64,000 nt of DNA from Chimonanthus salicifolius (GCA_013350335.1 CM023537.1:12381884-12445883), one strand, 5' to 3'. Numbered from the stretch's first letter, positions 1-11,215 are shown. Translations and numbers: made by a program. Notes: generated by a model not told the origin, from the letters alone.

Positions 1-1108
1 ATGACTTGCCTCGATTTTCTTTGTTACTGGGACGACCTTCCAATTCTGTTAGGGTCTTTTCGGTAGCTCATTCTATTCAAGAAGTAAGATTCCCAACATG
101 GCATTTTGCATTCAGTGTATGGGAATGGACTTCCCAAGAATGAACATGGATTTTGAAGCTTGTTTATTGGAATGGTTGTCTACAACCTGTTTCATTCTCC
201 TAATTCAAAAAGCTGTTCAGTAGAGCCTGTTTAGAATCATACAAATATTCATCAACAAAGAAAAATATAAGAGATGTTCACCAGTATATAGGTCAGTGGT
301 AATGTGTCCGTTAGAAAGGTCTATGCTTGAAGATAAGGCCAACAAAAATCATCTAGATTGGATCTATGAAGCCATGTGTCTAGGCCCATAAAGTTTAGGA
401 TTGAAGAATAATCTAAAGTATCAAATTTAGGGAGCTTAAAGACATGGTTTGATTGATCCAATAAAACTGATTTTCTGTTATCCCCATATTGAATTTTGAA
501 GCATAGACCTTTCTTTCTAACAGGCCCATCAGTATGGAAAAATGTGGGTCGTGCATGGGGGTGCTAAACATTAGATAGATATAAAATAAAACATCCATCA
601 ATAACGTCAATACAAAATGTGTAGAAGATAATATTCATTAATGTAAATATAATACAAAAGGTGAACAACATATAAATACAAAATGAGAACATCCCAAAAA
701 TCTCGAACTGCCAAAAAAAGAACAAAAGCCACAATACCTTGCCTTTATCTGTTTCATGCATTTCGGTCACATTATCACGCAAAAGGGAAAGGAGGAGAGG
801 GGGGCTGTGGGCTCTAAGCAGATTGGCAGAACCCAAACTATTTTATTTATTTAATTTAATTTTTTATTTTTTTGAAGGAAGGGAAGGGGGGCGGGGGGGC
901 TGGGGGGTGGGGGGGAGGTTGGGCTGTGGTGCTTCATCTTGTTCTCTCATTCGTTCATTCATGTCTTCTTTATACCTCTTATTTTCAATCTACTATCTAC
1001 TCTCTCTCTTTCTCTCAATCATGGGTTCCCTCAATATTGGAGGGAGATGAGGGGCATTTCTAGAGCTATTTTCCCAAGCTCAACTCCATTAAAAGTCTAG
1101 ATGCCTAC
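1..1108. other. Intergenic DNA at window start
   Basis: No coding sequence is recognisable here. Short open frames in this stretch are low-complexity and match no family I know. The only structure seen is the imperfect inverted repeat listed at 308-525 and a G-rich purine stretch near 880-925. Confidence 0.6.
308..525. repeat. Foldback repeat, possible MITE
   Basis: A segment near 310-336 (core TTAGAAAGGTCTATGCTT) recurs in reverse complement near 496-524. This gives imperfect inverted arms of about 25 bp around an unrelated loop of roughly 160 bp. That is the form of a small non-autonomous DNA transposon. A clear target-site duplication was not found, so the ends are approximate. Confidence 0.4.
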
Positions 1109-1677
1109 TGTAATACTCCTGCCCCAAGAGGAGGGCTGTTATGAGAGAAGCATGTATGGGAGAGAAAAGGTCCCATACTGCCCAAGGAGTTGAATGTGTT
1201 GTGGCTTATAAGAGGGAGCACCCCTCCCTTCTATCATAAGGCCTTTTGGACCCAATGGTGAGACTTGGGCCCAATACAAAGTCGTGAGGGTTTTTCAAGC
1301 CCAAAGCAAACAACATTGTGCTATAGGGAAGGGCCGTTGCAAATGGTATCAGAGCACAATTCAACCCTTTACCTGTGTGCCTGCCCATGTGCCTGTGTGT
1401 TGTGACAGAGTCAAGGATGGCTCTGGTCTTAAGGGGGGTGGATTGTAATACCCCTGCCCCAAGAGGGGGGCTGTTATGAGAGGGGCACGTATGGGAGAGA
1501 AAAGGTCCCATATTGGCCAAGGAGTTGAATGTGTTGTGGCTTATAAGAGGGAGCACCCCCTCCCTTCTAGCATAAGGCCTTTTGGGCCCAAGGGTGAGAC
1601 TTGGGCCCGATGCAAAGCCGTTATGATTTTTCAAGCCTAAAGCAGACAATATTGTGCTAGAGGGACAAGCCGTTACA
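1109..1677 (+). mobile_element. Complete TRIM retrotransposon (family A)
   Basis: Two direct LTRs, 1109-1341 and 1444-1677, both start TGTAATAC and end in CA. They flank a 102-bp inner region with no coding capacity. Directly after LTR1 (gap AA) lies TGGTATCAGAGC at 1344, the primer-binding site complementary to the 3' end of initiator tRNA-Met. Just before LTR2 is a purine tract (AAGGGGGGTGGAT). The element is flanked by a perfect 5-bp duplication CCTAC (1104-1108 and 1678-1682). This is a terminal-repeat retrotransposon in miniature that relies on proteins from another element. The LTRs differ at many positions, so the insertion is not very recent. Confidence 0.9.
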
Positions 1678-2972
1678 CCTACAACTTATGATATTCCTGT
1701 ATTTCCAATTTCAACATATTTTGATCCATGTATGTTTGTCAGAACTTGTGCTGCAATCTATCATAGAAAATTGCTTTGGTACAACGGAGAGACTATGATC
1801 ATTTTTTGAGCAATCCAATTGGGCCCCATAGAATGCATGGGGGTGGGCTGGTAGGTTGTATAGGGGTTCACCGTGGATGGTGAAATGTCATTCCACCTTG
1901 TTGGATGGCCATAAGAAAGAACGTCATTTATAAAAAAATATTTCAAGTACAAAATCATATTACTAGGACCTTCAGCTACATGTTTTCATTGAAATGGGCA
2001 ACATATCCATGTTGGAGAGAGCAAGTGTAAGGTGAATGAAGCTAAAAAATTATCATTAACGCATATAATTGAATGAGATATGTACAGGAATACTGTATAA
2101 TGGATAAAATATGGGTGTAATTTCTTGCTTATTAAATCATCCCACTTCATCAAATGACCCATATAAAATCAATGTCTTACAGCATTTGCAAATTTTAAAG
2201 ATCAAGATCACAAGGCTAAAATGATCAAATGAAGGTCTAGTTTCACACATTCTATTGATGTGACCCCCCTACACCTATTTCATCCGCATAGGTCTCTAAT
2301 CAATTTTTAGGGCCATTTTCCTTATCCTATTCTCCTTAAACCCATTCTCCATAGAATTCCTCTGTCAGACACATCTCCTCCAGTACATGTCAAATTCTTT
2401 GTGGATTATTTTAATATTGGCATCAAAATTGTTTTGCATTATGACAAAGTATTATCACAGCCTATCTTCTTTTACAATCTTACTAAAATATTGAAATGTT
2501 AATTGCTTGATTGTTAAGAGTGAAGTTTTTATGTTAATTTTTCATTGTGTTATTTTTACATGTTATCTTGTACCTGTCTTTGATTCCATACCTATTGCTC
2601 TGCTAGGATGGTCGGATGGGGGGAACTTCACTAACCACCAATAGGTCACCCCCTACACGTTTGATCTAACCCATGCATGCATGTGGCCCTATGGGTCATA
2701 GAAAACTTCATCATTCTTGGCCCCATGACAATTAGAGTTGCCATAAATTACCAAGTGTATACGGGATAAAAGAGCAATCAGAGACATTAGAAACATGATA
2801 TTTATTGTCCTAGCTGAAAGTCCGAGTTGAAGTTCACAAGCAGTTCTTTGGTTCTTCCGAGAGCTTTTTGTCAATGTTCATATTCCATCCTTTTTTGTTC
2901 ACATAAATGTTTCCAATTTAATGTTAAGTTCCTTTGCATTGTCTGAAACATACTTACCTCCTGCCTCTGCAG
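1678..2972. other. Non-coding DNA upstream of the WAT1 exons
   Basis: No exon matching the earlier part of a WAT1-type transporter was found here. The stretch may be intron of that gene or intergenic. No repeat structure was recognised. Confidence 0.4.
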
Positions 2973-3124
2973 GGAATTGTTGCATCTGCTCTCAATTATG
3001 GACTCTTGACATGGGCAAATAAGATTTTAGGGCCTGCTTTGGTGGCACTATATAATCCACTTCAACCTGTAACATCTGCCATTTTGTCGACAATTTTCCT
3101 TGGAAGTGCTATTTATCTTGGAAG
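2973..3124 (+). CDS. WAT1-related gene, penultimate exon
   Basis: The exon is 152 nt and reads from GGA ATT GTT after the acceptor AG at 2971-2972 to the donor GT at 3125. Splicing to C at 3253 completes a Ser codon (AG|C), which fits the family sequence LGS-(I/V)-(V/I)GGF. Confidence 0.85.
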
Positions 3125-3466
3125 GTTTTACACTCCCACCACAACATCAATCTGCTTGCAACATCTTAATTCCTGTTTGTGTCTATCATGCCATTGTATT
3201 AGTTATAGACTTAATTATGGTGAAACTAACAGTGGTTTCTGCATGGGAACAGCATCGTTGGTGGGTTTCTTATAATTGTTGGTCTATACCTGGTCACCTG
3301 GGCACGCTATAAGGAGAGGCAAGCAGCTGTTGGTGTTACATATGTAAATCGGGACTCTGAACCTCCTCTTGATGAAGATCCCCCATTCATCAAGGTTTCA
3401 TACCAAAGAGGACATGTGTTTTCTGGTTCATCTGCAGCGTTGCCCAATGCCAAAGCCTTGGATTGA
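2973..3466 (+). CDS. WAT1-related (EamA-type) membrane transporter, last two exons
   Basis: Two exons encode the C-terminal ~121 residues of a WAT1-related / nodulin-21-like transporter of the plant EamA (drug/metabolite) superfamily. Exon 2973-3124 follows a CTGCAG acceptor and begins [17 protein letters not shown], continuing [14 protein letters not shown] and [10 protein letters not shown], the signature of the last EamA repeat. Intron 3125-3252 is GT-AG, phase 2. Exon 3253-3466 gives [20 protein letters not shown], then a hydrophilic tail with YQRGHVFSG and the stop TGA at 3464-3466. Hydrophobic segments agree with the final two transmembrane helices. Some family members move auxin or related compounds at vacuolar or other membranes; the substrate here is unknown. 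The upstream exons (about two thirds of the protein) were not found in the window, so this is either a gene beginning outside it or a truncated copy. Confidence 0.85.
3253..3466 (+). CDS. WAT1-related gene, last exon
   Basis: The exon is 214 nt, from the acceptor AG at 3251-3252 to TGA at 3464-3466. It encodes the last membrane helix and a cytoplasmic-type tail containing [16 protein letters not shown], a motif shared by one subgroup of WAT1-related proteins. Confidence 0.85.
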
Positions 3467-3630
3467 GTCACAGGAATCTTAAGTATAGTTTTCACCTTTT
3501 TTGATCCATTAATTTGTTGTATGGTCATACAGAGACTGAATATTCACAAGAATGACTTCTCTTTTTTAACTGATAAAAATGTGCGAAAATTTTGGGGTAT
3601 GGTATTCACTGTTCAAAGTCATTTATTGCT

Positions 3631-3678
<48 letters not shown>

Positions 3679-4739
3679 GAAGTCGTGTTCTTTGTGCTGT
3701 ATTGCTTTCCTCTGTTTGTTGTCAAATTTTATCCATATTCAATATTTCATGGGAGATGATAAATTAATGGCTTTAGCAAAATCACTTCCCAAATTGGAGA
3801 AACGGCTTGGAACGTCACCCATTAGGGTGATTAATCTCAAGCATTCCTTGTAGCTGGGTGCAATGACAGAATCATGCCAATCAAGGTTGGTGAATCCAAG
3901 CTGTAGGTGCCCAAGAAGGTCCATTTCTTCCATGTGATTTTATTATTGTCTATTCATTTAGGACAATTCTCACTGGGATGGTCATGCAGGTTGAGGTGCC
4001 ACCAAGTAAGCGGGTACTGTTATGAAGCGGAATAGCAAGTAGAAGCCACATGTTGGTTAAAAGTCTATGCCTCCACTTCCCTTCTCTGTGGCACATGGAA
4101 CTGGTTATGTGAAATAAGGATGTCTTTATATATTTTCCATATTTGCTCTCTAAAAAAGAAAATTATCTGCTGCAGCATGGAGGGGATGCATCGAACCAAG
4201 ATGCGCAAAGATGCAGATGAATTTCTGATTCCTGTTACTTCAGCCTTACAACTGGTGTCTTGCTATACTGGTTGGTGGATTGGCGGCTTATTTTAGCTCC
4301 ATTGGCAAAGGTTGCCTACAACTCTCTGTTCATGTATCCTGTACATTTGCAAATATATATTGAGAGGATAACATTGTGAAAGTGGCTTGCTAATGGTCAT
4401 TTTTTAATGATCTTTTTTAATGCCAGGCTTTTTTATTTACTTGTTTTTTTTATCTTTTGCTTCGGTTGATTTGAAGTTAGGAACCATGTGGTATAAATAA
4501 CGAGCACCTTTTCAACTATTCTAGTTGCTCTTAATGATGGTATATTAGTCCATAGTCCATAACCTTTAGAATTGGATTTTCCAGGCAAGGCGTTGCTAGG
4601 ATTCAACACTGCAGGGAAATTTTCTGTGTATCTAGTTCTGTGGTATGATAAATTGAAGCTGCTTCTCAAACTTCATGTGGGCCTCTTCATGGGTTTAAAG
4701 CCAGCCTGAACCTGATTCAAATCCATTGTATACGAACGG
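3467..4739. other. WAT1 3' untranslated and downstream region
   Basis: The sequence downstream of the WAT1 stop is non-coding. It holds the CT microsatellite at 3633-3670 and otherwise nothing recognisable. No obvious second gene begins here. Confidence 0.5.
3633..3678. repeat. (TC)n microsatellite with (TG)n tail
   Basis: About 19 TC units (3633-3670) are followed by four TG units. It lies about 170 bp past the WAT1 stop codon. Confidence 0.9.
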
Positions 4740-4839
4740 ATATACATATATATACACATACACATACATATACATTCACATACACATACATATACATATA
4801 CATACATATACATACACATACACATATATATATATATTT
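4740..4839. repeat. Compound TA/CA microsatellite
   Basis: Alternating ATAC and ATAT units occupy about 100 bp and end in a pure AT run. Confidence 0.85.
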
Positions 4840-4894
4840 TGCTCCAAACAACTTTGCAAGTAAGTTTGGTACCTGCGTTGTGGGGCCTAGAATG

Positions 4895-5430
4895 GACCTA
4901 ATGGGTCTATCCCCCCTCCTCCTTTCTCTCCAAACACACCCTACTTCTCGAAAATCGTACCTCTATCCAATTTGGCACTAATTTGACTTTTGAAGTTTAT
5001 AGATTTAATTCAGTGAATTCCATCGTTGGATCAAATGTGAAATTTTGAGGGTTTTAAAAAAATATAACATTTTATATTCAATGAAGATTGAAATTTTATA
5101 TGCATCAAATACAAGTTTAAAGTCTTTTAAACTCACTCATTTATGTGGACCCAAGTTGGGTCATTAGGGCCTATAGTAAATCAAATGGATCTATTACACA
5201 CCCCCACCTCTTACCCTGTGAATTGCACCTGCCCAATGGCACCAATTTTATTTTAAAGACCTATTGATTTAACACAATGAATTTTTACTATTAGATAAAT
5301 GAGAAATTCTAAAGGCTTTAAAAAATATGACTTCTTTTATTCATTCGAAATAAAATTTTATAGACATTTTATACAAGTAAGGCTTTTCAACTCCTATCTC
5401 TATGGATCTAAGTAGGCCTATCAAGGAGTT
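4895..5430 (+). repeat. Two diverged tandem copies of about 265 bp
   Basis: The halves 4895-5165 and 5166-5430 share the same order of phrases: 'cc(a/c)ct..tt.gcac', 'tttat/attgattt', 'gtgaaattt', 'ggttttaaaaa(a)atat', 'attttata', then 'ggaccc/ggatcta-agt-ggg'. They look like an old direct duplication of non-coding DNA. Confidence 0.4.
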
Positions 5431-6004
5431 TGCACTAAACTTGATGTAAACTTGTTTGTTGAGGAACAATATCATATGTATGTAATATAATATTATTTTC
5501 AAACTTTTTACTTTAAATTTGATGGGGCTTGAGATCCAAAAATTAGAGTGGATAGTGATCCAAATTCATACTTGCTAATTTTGCTTTGGAGGCCAATTTA
5601 GTTTGCATACGAAATGAAATCGTTTGGCATTTCAGTCGTTTAGTTATTGTATTTCAGAAAAGATATTAGAATAAATCTGAATTTTTTTAAATTATCTATA
5701 AAAGTAAAAAAATAAAATAATTGAAAAAATAATAATTAAAAACAGAAAATTGATAAATAGTAAATTTTATTAAAATAATGCAATCAGGAAAAGTGAATTA
5801 CTATTGATTAATAAATTAATAAGAAGAAGAAACATAATTATATTTTCCTGGCCGAACGCATAATATTTATTTTCTTTTTAAACTGAAATGCATATGTTTC
5901 ACTTGTTTTGACCAAAATGGACCCAAGTGATAAAAAATTGTAGGTAAGTGTTTTATTTTCCTCTCGTATCAAATGAAATATTTGGGCTATCGCAATTTGG
6001 AATC

Positions 6005-6163
6005 TACAATGCCGTGTGCTATATTAAATGGAGTCGTTTAGATTTTTAATCTTGTAGTACAATGCCGTGTGCTATATTAAATGGAGTCGTTTAGATTTTT
6101 AATCTTGTAGTACAATGCCCTGTGCTATATTAAATGGAGTCGTTTAGATTTTTAATCTTGTAG
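6005..6163 (+). repeat. Three tandem copies of a 53-bp unit
   Basis: The unit begins TACAATGCCGTGTGC and ends AATCTTGTAG. It occurs at 6005-6057, 6058-6110 and 6111-6163. The copies are almost identical (GCCG becomes GCCC in the third), which indicates a recent expansion. There are no spacers, so it is not a CRISPR array. Confidence 0.95.
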
Positions 6164-6384
6164 AATCTGCAAGAATCTTACTGCATCTGCCCCAAAAAGG
6201 TTGAAAGGCACCTTCCGCTTACTATGATGGCACAGATATTTGGAGAGACGATCCAAACGAATGATAGGCCGTCTTCCGCGTGTATGATACCTAAAGCTAC
6301 AACCAAGTCGTACTGAATGAAAGCAACGCTCTTAGTTGTTTGGAATTTTGGATCACTGTGACGAGTAAGGGATATTAACTACAT

Positions 6385-6658
6385 TTGGTAATATTGAAAT
6401 ATTTTTATCAAAAATTTAATAAAAAATCTTTAAAAAAAAATTATAATATTTAAAAATAATAAAAATAGAATAAATTAAAATAGCAATAAGGAATTTATCT
6501 GGATATTATGGCTATATTACCATTTATCACGTTTTTAACGTGATTTTATTGAGAATTTATCGTCGTGCCTATAAAAATACATTTTTAACTGCGGTAATGA
6601 TATTTTGCATGATAAAAACATGGTAAATTTGAAAATACCGCTAATATTTGTGACAATA
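6385..6658 (+). repeat. Dispersed repeat, copy 1
   Basis: This stretch matches 13270-13617 through many shared phrases, for example TTTTTAACGTGATTTTAT, TTTATCGTCGTG and GGTAAATTTGAAAATACCG. It is an AT-rich non-coding family, probably a DNA-transposon derivative, but the class is not established. Confidence 0.6.
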
Positions 6659-6773
6659 GTTTAGATGAATTGTATTTAAATGTCTTTAGCTCGTTCTCTC
6701 CCCATTACACCTCAAACAAATGTAGTTTAAATTGAAATTTAATAGATTATTTTTCTTCGAGTAGTGATCCATA

Positions 6774-6958
6774 CAGTATCAAAATTAGTCAGCATACACC
6801 AAATGAAACAATTTTTTTTCAAAAAATCCATTTTACCTTCAACTTCATTACTTTCTCCATATCTTCCCAGGACCTTCTCATAATGAAGTTGAGAGTAAAA
6901 TGGATTTTTTGAAAAAAAAAATATTTCATTGGATGTACACTTACTAATTTTGATAGTG
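6774..6958. mobile_element. Foldback MITE with TA target duplication
   Basis: The whole 185-bp element folds back on itself. The ends CAGTATCAAAATTAGT and, in reverse complement, CACTATCAAAATTAGT are terminal inverted repeats, and the pairing continues through the AATCCATTTTAC..CAACTTCAT arms. TA flanks it on both sides (6772-6773, 6959-6960). This fits a mariner/Stowaway-like MITE, although the end sequence is not the usual CTCCCTCC. Confidence 0.75.
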
Positions 6959-9110
6959 TACGTCTTTCTCTGAGGGTTTAAGGATCATTCATGTCTAGAG
7001 TCATCCACTATGGCTGACCAAGGGCTTAAATTTGGTTTGAGCTTGGCCCAAACCATGTAAATCCTTCGAAGTCATCAAATTTAATCATAATTTTTTTTTT
7101 TTATATGTATTTGTTCTCATTTTTTCACGAAATTATCTTAGTTTAGATAATAATATGATGAGGTTAGACCAAATCCTTCTAATTCACTTAATCCAATCTT
7201 CAAATCCATTTTCCTATCATTTAGTCTTTAGTCTTTTATATAAATTTCTCTATTTTTTAGTACTAACATGATAGGGATAGTTCAAATTCACTAAATCAAA
7301 AATTATTTTTTTCTATTTCTAAATATTGTTTGGATGATCTTTTCCTATTTTCACTTGCTTAGATGGAAGCAAATCACAATTGTCTAACAGCCAAACAGTC
7401 AAAATCCATTTATCGGTCATCTTATATTGTCTCTTTCTAAATAACATTAAAGTCAAGAGATGAGACATGGATTGCTTCTTCTTTTAATAGATTTAATGGT
7501 AATATTAAAAACAAATATCTCCCTTTTACCAAAAATATAAACACTCAATCAGTGACCTTATAAAAGTGGTGACTAAAATTGGTAAAAGGAGAAATTGCAG
7601 TAGACTTCAGGTTATTATGTAAACTTTCAATGAATAACCTTCAAATGAAATATTGATTAAATTAAAAAAAAAATGAAACTTGACAATTTTTATTATCATA
7701 TGATCTTATTGAAAGTTTACAATTTTTATAGATATGATAGGATAATTTCTCGAATTTGATGTAAGTTGGAATATTTATATATGTGTGCAACTCGGTTGAC
7801 TTGAATTTCTAAAAATAGATTAGAAGTCTTAAATTCGATCATTCATGAATTTATTTAATATATAAGTCTTGTAAGCGATATTGTATATCTACGTGAAAGA
7901 TTAATCTTACCTACAATTTAAGATCAAAATACCCATGTTATTTAAGAAAAAATAGAATATAGAATTCTAGCTCAATAATTTCATATGATCATGTGTTAGA
8001 AGGAGAAATTCTCATATGATTACGAAAGAATTCTTCTGTAGCCAATAATTTTTGTATGGTCTTAAGACTCCCAAGGAAAAAAAAAAAAATCATTTTACAT
8101 GACCATGAGAGATATTCTGCTCTACCTAGTTCAATAATTTCATGTGTCCAATGTGGACATGAGATCTTCTCTCTCTCTCTCTCATCAACCCAATACATGT
8201 GAGTACATACTTAAAAATACCAAAATGTAAAGCATTTGAAACTTTTAGTCATCATATAAAATTATTTAAAAAATCAAAATATATTTAGATCATTTAAAAT
8301 TGTCAATCCTTACATTTAAGTTCATGTCTCTCATAACACTTCTATAAAATTATATAAATGAATGGCATTAAGGTTAATATATGGTAAATCGACTTAGCAA
8401 ATACGAGGAGACATTGTTACTCTCTAAGCACTAAATTCCTTTTTTTTTTTCCTAATTTAGATGCCTGGATGGCTTTTGATTTGTAGATATACACTCTGAA
8501 TTTCTGAGAAATTATTTATTGATAATTAATATACAAAATTCTATAATAAAATTTTAAGTAAATTCTTATATTAAATTGTAATAATGTCTTCACTACTTGA
8601 CTATAATGGTTTCTTTATCTTCTTTAGACTATAAATAATATTTATACAAAAAAAAAATATTAGCGCCGGTGCATGCGCTTATGATACTAGTACGGGCAAT
8701 CACTCTGTAAAATGGAAACAATTTAGTCCAAAAAGGTTTAACTAAATATACGAGACGCCTTAACCCTAATTTCAATTTTTGAAAGTGTGATGAACTGAAT
8801 TAACAACTTTTGATGTATTTTCGCAGAAAATCCCTTGAATATAAATGCATCCAATACTTTAATATTTGAAATATTTGAGATTGGTGTTTGCTGGCAGACA
8901 CCACTTTCCACTTGTCCTTCAACTCTTCAAGGACAACATTGCCGACCAGCTCTACGTATCGGATCCACAAATACACCCCCAATCATTGAAGTGGTCCGAA
9001 CTGTCGGTCTTCCTTTTATGTGGAAGTGGAATTGGAAGATACCATGGCTTTCCACATCTGGTGGCTCAACCCTCCTTCGCTAGTTCTGACTTCTGAGAAA
9101 CAGAAAAACG
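6959..9110. other. AT-rich intergenic DNA between the MITE and the SDR gene
   Basis: Nothing coding is supported. There is a short (CT)n run at 8168-8183. The more GC-rich stretch 8877-9094, just upstream of the SDR gene, has open frames on both strands but none recognisable. It may be promoter or 5' flank. Confidence 0.5.
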
Positions 9111-9189
9111 TTCAATCTTTCTTTGACTACAAAGTGTGATATATGGTAAATCTCACTCTAACCCTCTCATAAAATAGGGCTCTCTCCCA

Positions 9190-9325
9190 ATGCGTTCCAT
9201 GGCTAGTGGCAGCTCAACCAAAGGAATCGTCGCTGTGGTCGGAGTCGGACCCAAGCTCGGCCGCTCCATAGCCCGCAAGTTCGCCCACGAAGGCTACTCC
9301 GTCGCCATACTCGCAAGAGATTTGG
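9190..9325 (+). CDS. SDR-like gene, exon 1
   Basis: The exon begins at ATG 9190; a second in-frame ATG at 9199 is an equally likely start. It ends with a phase-1 G before the donor GTAAGC. It encodes the cofactor-binding beta-alpha-beta unit. A possible TATA-like sequence (ATAAAATA) lies about 20 bp upstream, near 9170. Confidence 0.85.
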
Positions 9326-11215
9326 GTAAGCCAATCACCGTCTTCTCATGCATCTCCACTTTATTTCTCTATTAAATCAGGATTTTAATTATTCCACTTC
9401 TGTTGTTTTTGTTAATTTCGAAAAAAAAAAAAATTATCACTGTCCGCAGATAAAGTGTGTGAAATCAACATAAAATGAAGAAGTCTAATTTAAAAACTCG
9501 ATCTCAGAAAATAAGATTTTCACTTTAATGATGATGACGAAGCATGTGAAATGAGCATGCAATTAGTGGTACCAATGACAGTGAGAACTTACGGGACAGT
9601 GGAACAATACTCTGATCAGCCTTTCTCGGCCAATATAGGTCAGAAATATCCCTATGTCAAATATTTTATGTGGAGAGAATATGTCGATCTTACTTGAATT
9701 TATAGGTTTCTAATTATAGGTTTCTAATTGTTGTCTTGTCTTTCTTGTTTCTTTTTACTTACTTTTTTTGTCAAATATCCCGACCTCTTGTGCCTTTTCA
9801 TATAATATACGAATTATTTCAAAAAAAATATAGAAAATTGATAGCAGTGTCCATTAGAACCCAATAAAATTTGTTTCATGTTATCTTCCCTTCTTTCGCT
9901 ACTAGTGATTTTGCACTAATTTTCTTATCATAGGACGATTATCGCAATTTGCCGATGAGATTGCCCGTGAAGAGAAGACCCAAGTGTTTGCTATTCGCAT
10001 TGATTGCTCCGACGCCCGGAGTGTGAGGGAAGCTTTTGAAGGAGTGCTCTCTCTAGGCTTTGTTGAAGTTCTTATTTATAATGCTTGTCAGCCAATGCCA
10101 TGGCATCCACCTAAGTTCACTGACATCCATCTAGACTCCTTCGAAAAATCGCTTGCCGTCTCTGCTGTTGGACCCTTCCATTGCGCGCAGCAAGTAATTA
10201 GCACACCATTATTTGAAACTTCTCTTGTTGAGCTCTTGATGAATTGAATTTTTTTCTCCCTTTTCTTGAAGGTTCTTCCGGGTATGGTAGAGAGAAGAAG
10301 GGGAACCATCTTGCTCACCGGCTCTTCTGCTTCGCTCGATGGCGTCGCTGGTTACTGCGAACTAAGTATGATTGTTATCATTTAACCAAATCATTTACTT
10401 TGAGCTAGAAAAAGGTGCTTAACACTAGGCATTTGCATTGTAGGCTGTGGGAAATTTGCTCTTAGAGCTCTCTCTCAATGCCTGGCAAAAGAATTCCAGC
10501 CTGCGGGTATCCACGTCGCCCACATCGTCATCGACGGAATCATCGGTGTACCTAGGTGAGGAGAATGAATCTCAGATATATTAGTACTGCGCTTCCAGCA
10601 TGAAAGACTAGTCTGATAGGTGGAGTGACCGAATCACTTATAAGTCTTTAGATTTTTCCCCCCTCACAACTGATATGGAACTCTCATTTGTACCTCTACA
10701 ATCCTCCCTCTCTCCCCCTCGAACAAGGCTCTCCGGCAAATAGAACGTAGCCAACTATCCCGCTCGACTAAAGGATCCCTGAGTTCACATGTTGTGACTT
10801 TGGAGCCTACCTCTGATACCATTGTTAGGACTGGGCTTCCTGTCCAAAAGACTAATATGATAGATAGAGTGATCAAGTCCCTTACAAGTCTTTAGATTTT
10901 TCTTCTTCACACCGATTTAAGATTCTCGTTCACACCCCAACCACATAGTTCTACTTGAATCAATAAATGGTGGGTAGAAAAGGTTCTAAACTTCTAATAA
11001 TAATGGCGACGATGATGATTATTGTTTTTGTTGAAGAATACTTAACACTAACAAATACATGGTGCAGATCCTTGCAGAGATCGGGCAGGGAGACAAACAC
11101 CGGAGTGACGATGGATCCTGACGCCATAGCACAGACATACTGGAACATACATTGTCAAAACAAGAGCGCTTGGACGCAAGAGATGAATCTTCGGTCGTCC
11201 TACCAGAGATTCTAG
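9190..11215 (+). CDS. Short-chain dehydrogenase/reductase-like protein, complete five-exon gene
   Basis: Five exons (9190-9325, 9934-10193, 10272-10365, 10444-10555, 11068-11215) join with GT-AG introns and consistent phases to 750 nt: 249 aa from ATG 9190, or 246 from ATG 9199. The product is an NAD(P)-binding Rossmann-fold protein of the SDR superfamily. Residues ~14-27 (VAVVGVGPKLGRSIA) form the glycine-rich cofactor loop. ARD follows strand 2, IDCSDA matches the strand-4 acidic position, and YNAC replaces the usual NNAG. TILLTGSSAS holds the catalytic-Ser position. In the helix after it, GYCELSCGKFALRAL keeps Lys, but the residue four before it is Leu, not Tyr, so the YxxxK pair is incomplete. 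The tail contains HVIIDGII-type text (HIVIDGIIGVPR) and a DPDAIAQTYW segment, typical of one conserved plant subgroup. Substrate unknown. The 511-bp last intron carries a TRIM element. Confidence 0.88.
9934..10193 (+). CDS. SDR-like gene, exon 2
   Basis: The exon is 260 nt, from the acceptor TAG at 9931-9933 to the donor GTAATT. It encodes GRLSQFADEIA, then the IDCSDARSVREAF and VEVLIYNAC segments and the helix up to FHCAQQ. Confidence 0.85.
10272..10365 (+). CDS. SDR-like gene, exon 3
   Basis: The exon is 94 nt and encodes VLPGMVERRRGTILLTGSSA and the following residues up to CELS. It contains the catalytic-Ser strand of the SDR fold. Confidence 0.85.
10444..10555 (+). CDS. SDR-like gene, exon 4
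   Basis: The exon is 112 nt, from the acceptor TAG at 10441-10443 to the donor GTGAGG. It encodes CGKFALRALSQCLAKEFQPA and HVAHIVIDGIIGVPR; the Lys of the active-site helix is here. Confidence 0.85.
10581..10946 (+). mobile_element. TRIM retrotransposon (family B), copy in SDR intron 4
   Basis: Left LTR about 10581-10700, inner region about 10701-10822, right LTR from 10823 (TGTTAGGACTGGGCTTCC) to about 10946. The inner part ends CTCTGATACCATTG, the reverse of a TGGTATCAGAG primer-binding site, and begins with a C-rich (reverse polypurine) tract, so the element lies in minus orientation. It sits wholly inside the last SDR intron. Confidence 0.7.
11068..11215 (+). CDS. SDR-like gene, exon 5
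   Basis: The exon is 148 nt, from the acceptor GCAG at 11064-11067 to TAG at 11213-11215. It encodes the C-terminal tail with DPDAIAQTYWNIHCQNKSAW. Confidence 0.85.

Noticed and set aside
6005..6163. CRISPR-like array
   Set aside because: The repeats are directly adjacent with no spacers, and the genome is a plant nuclear one.
8835..9096. Overlapping open frames just upstream of the SDR gene
   Set aside because: Open on both strands, no recognisable motif, no splice partner; more likely GC-richer promoter DNA.
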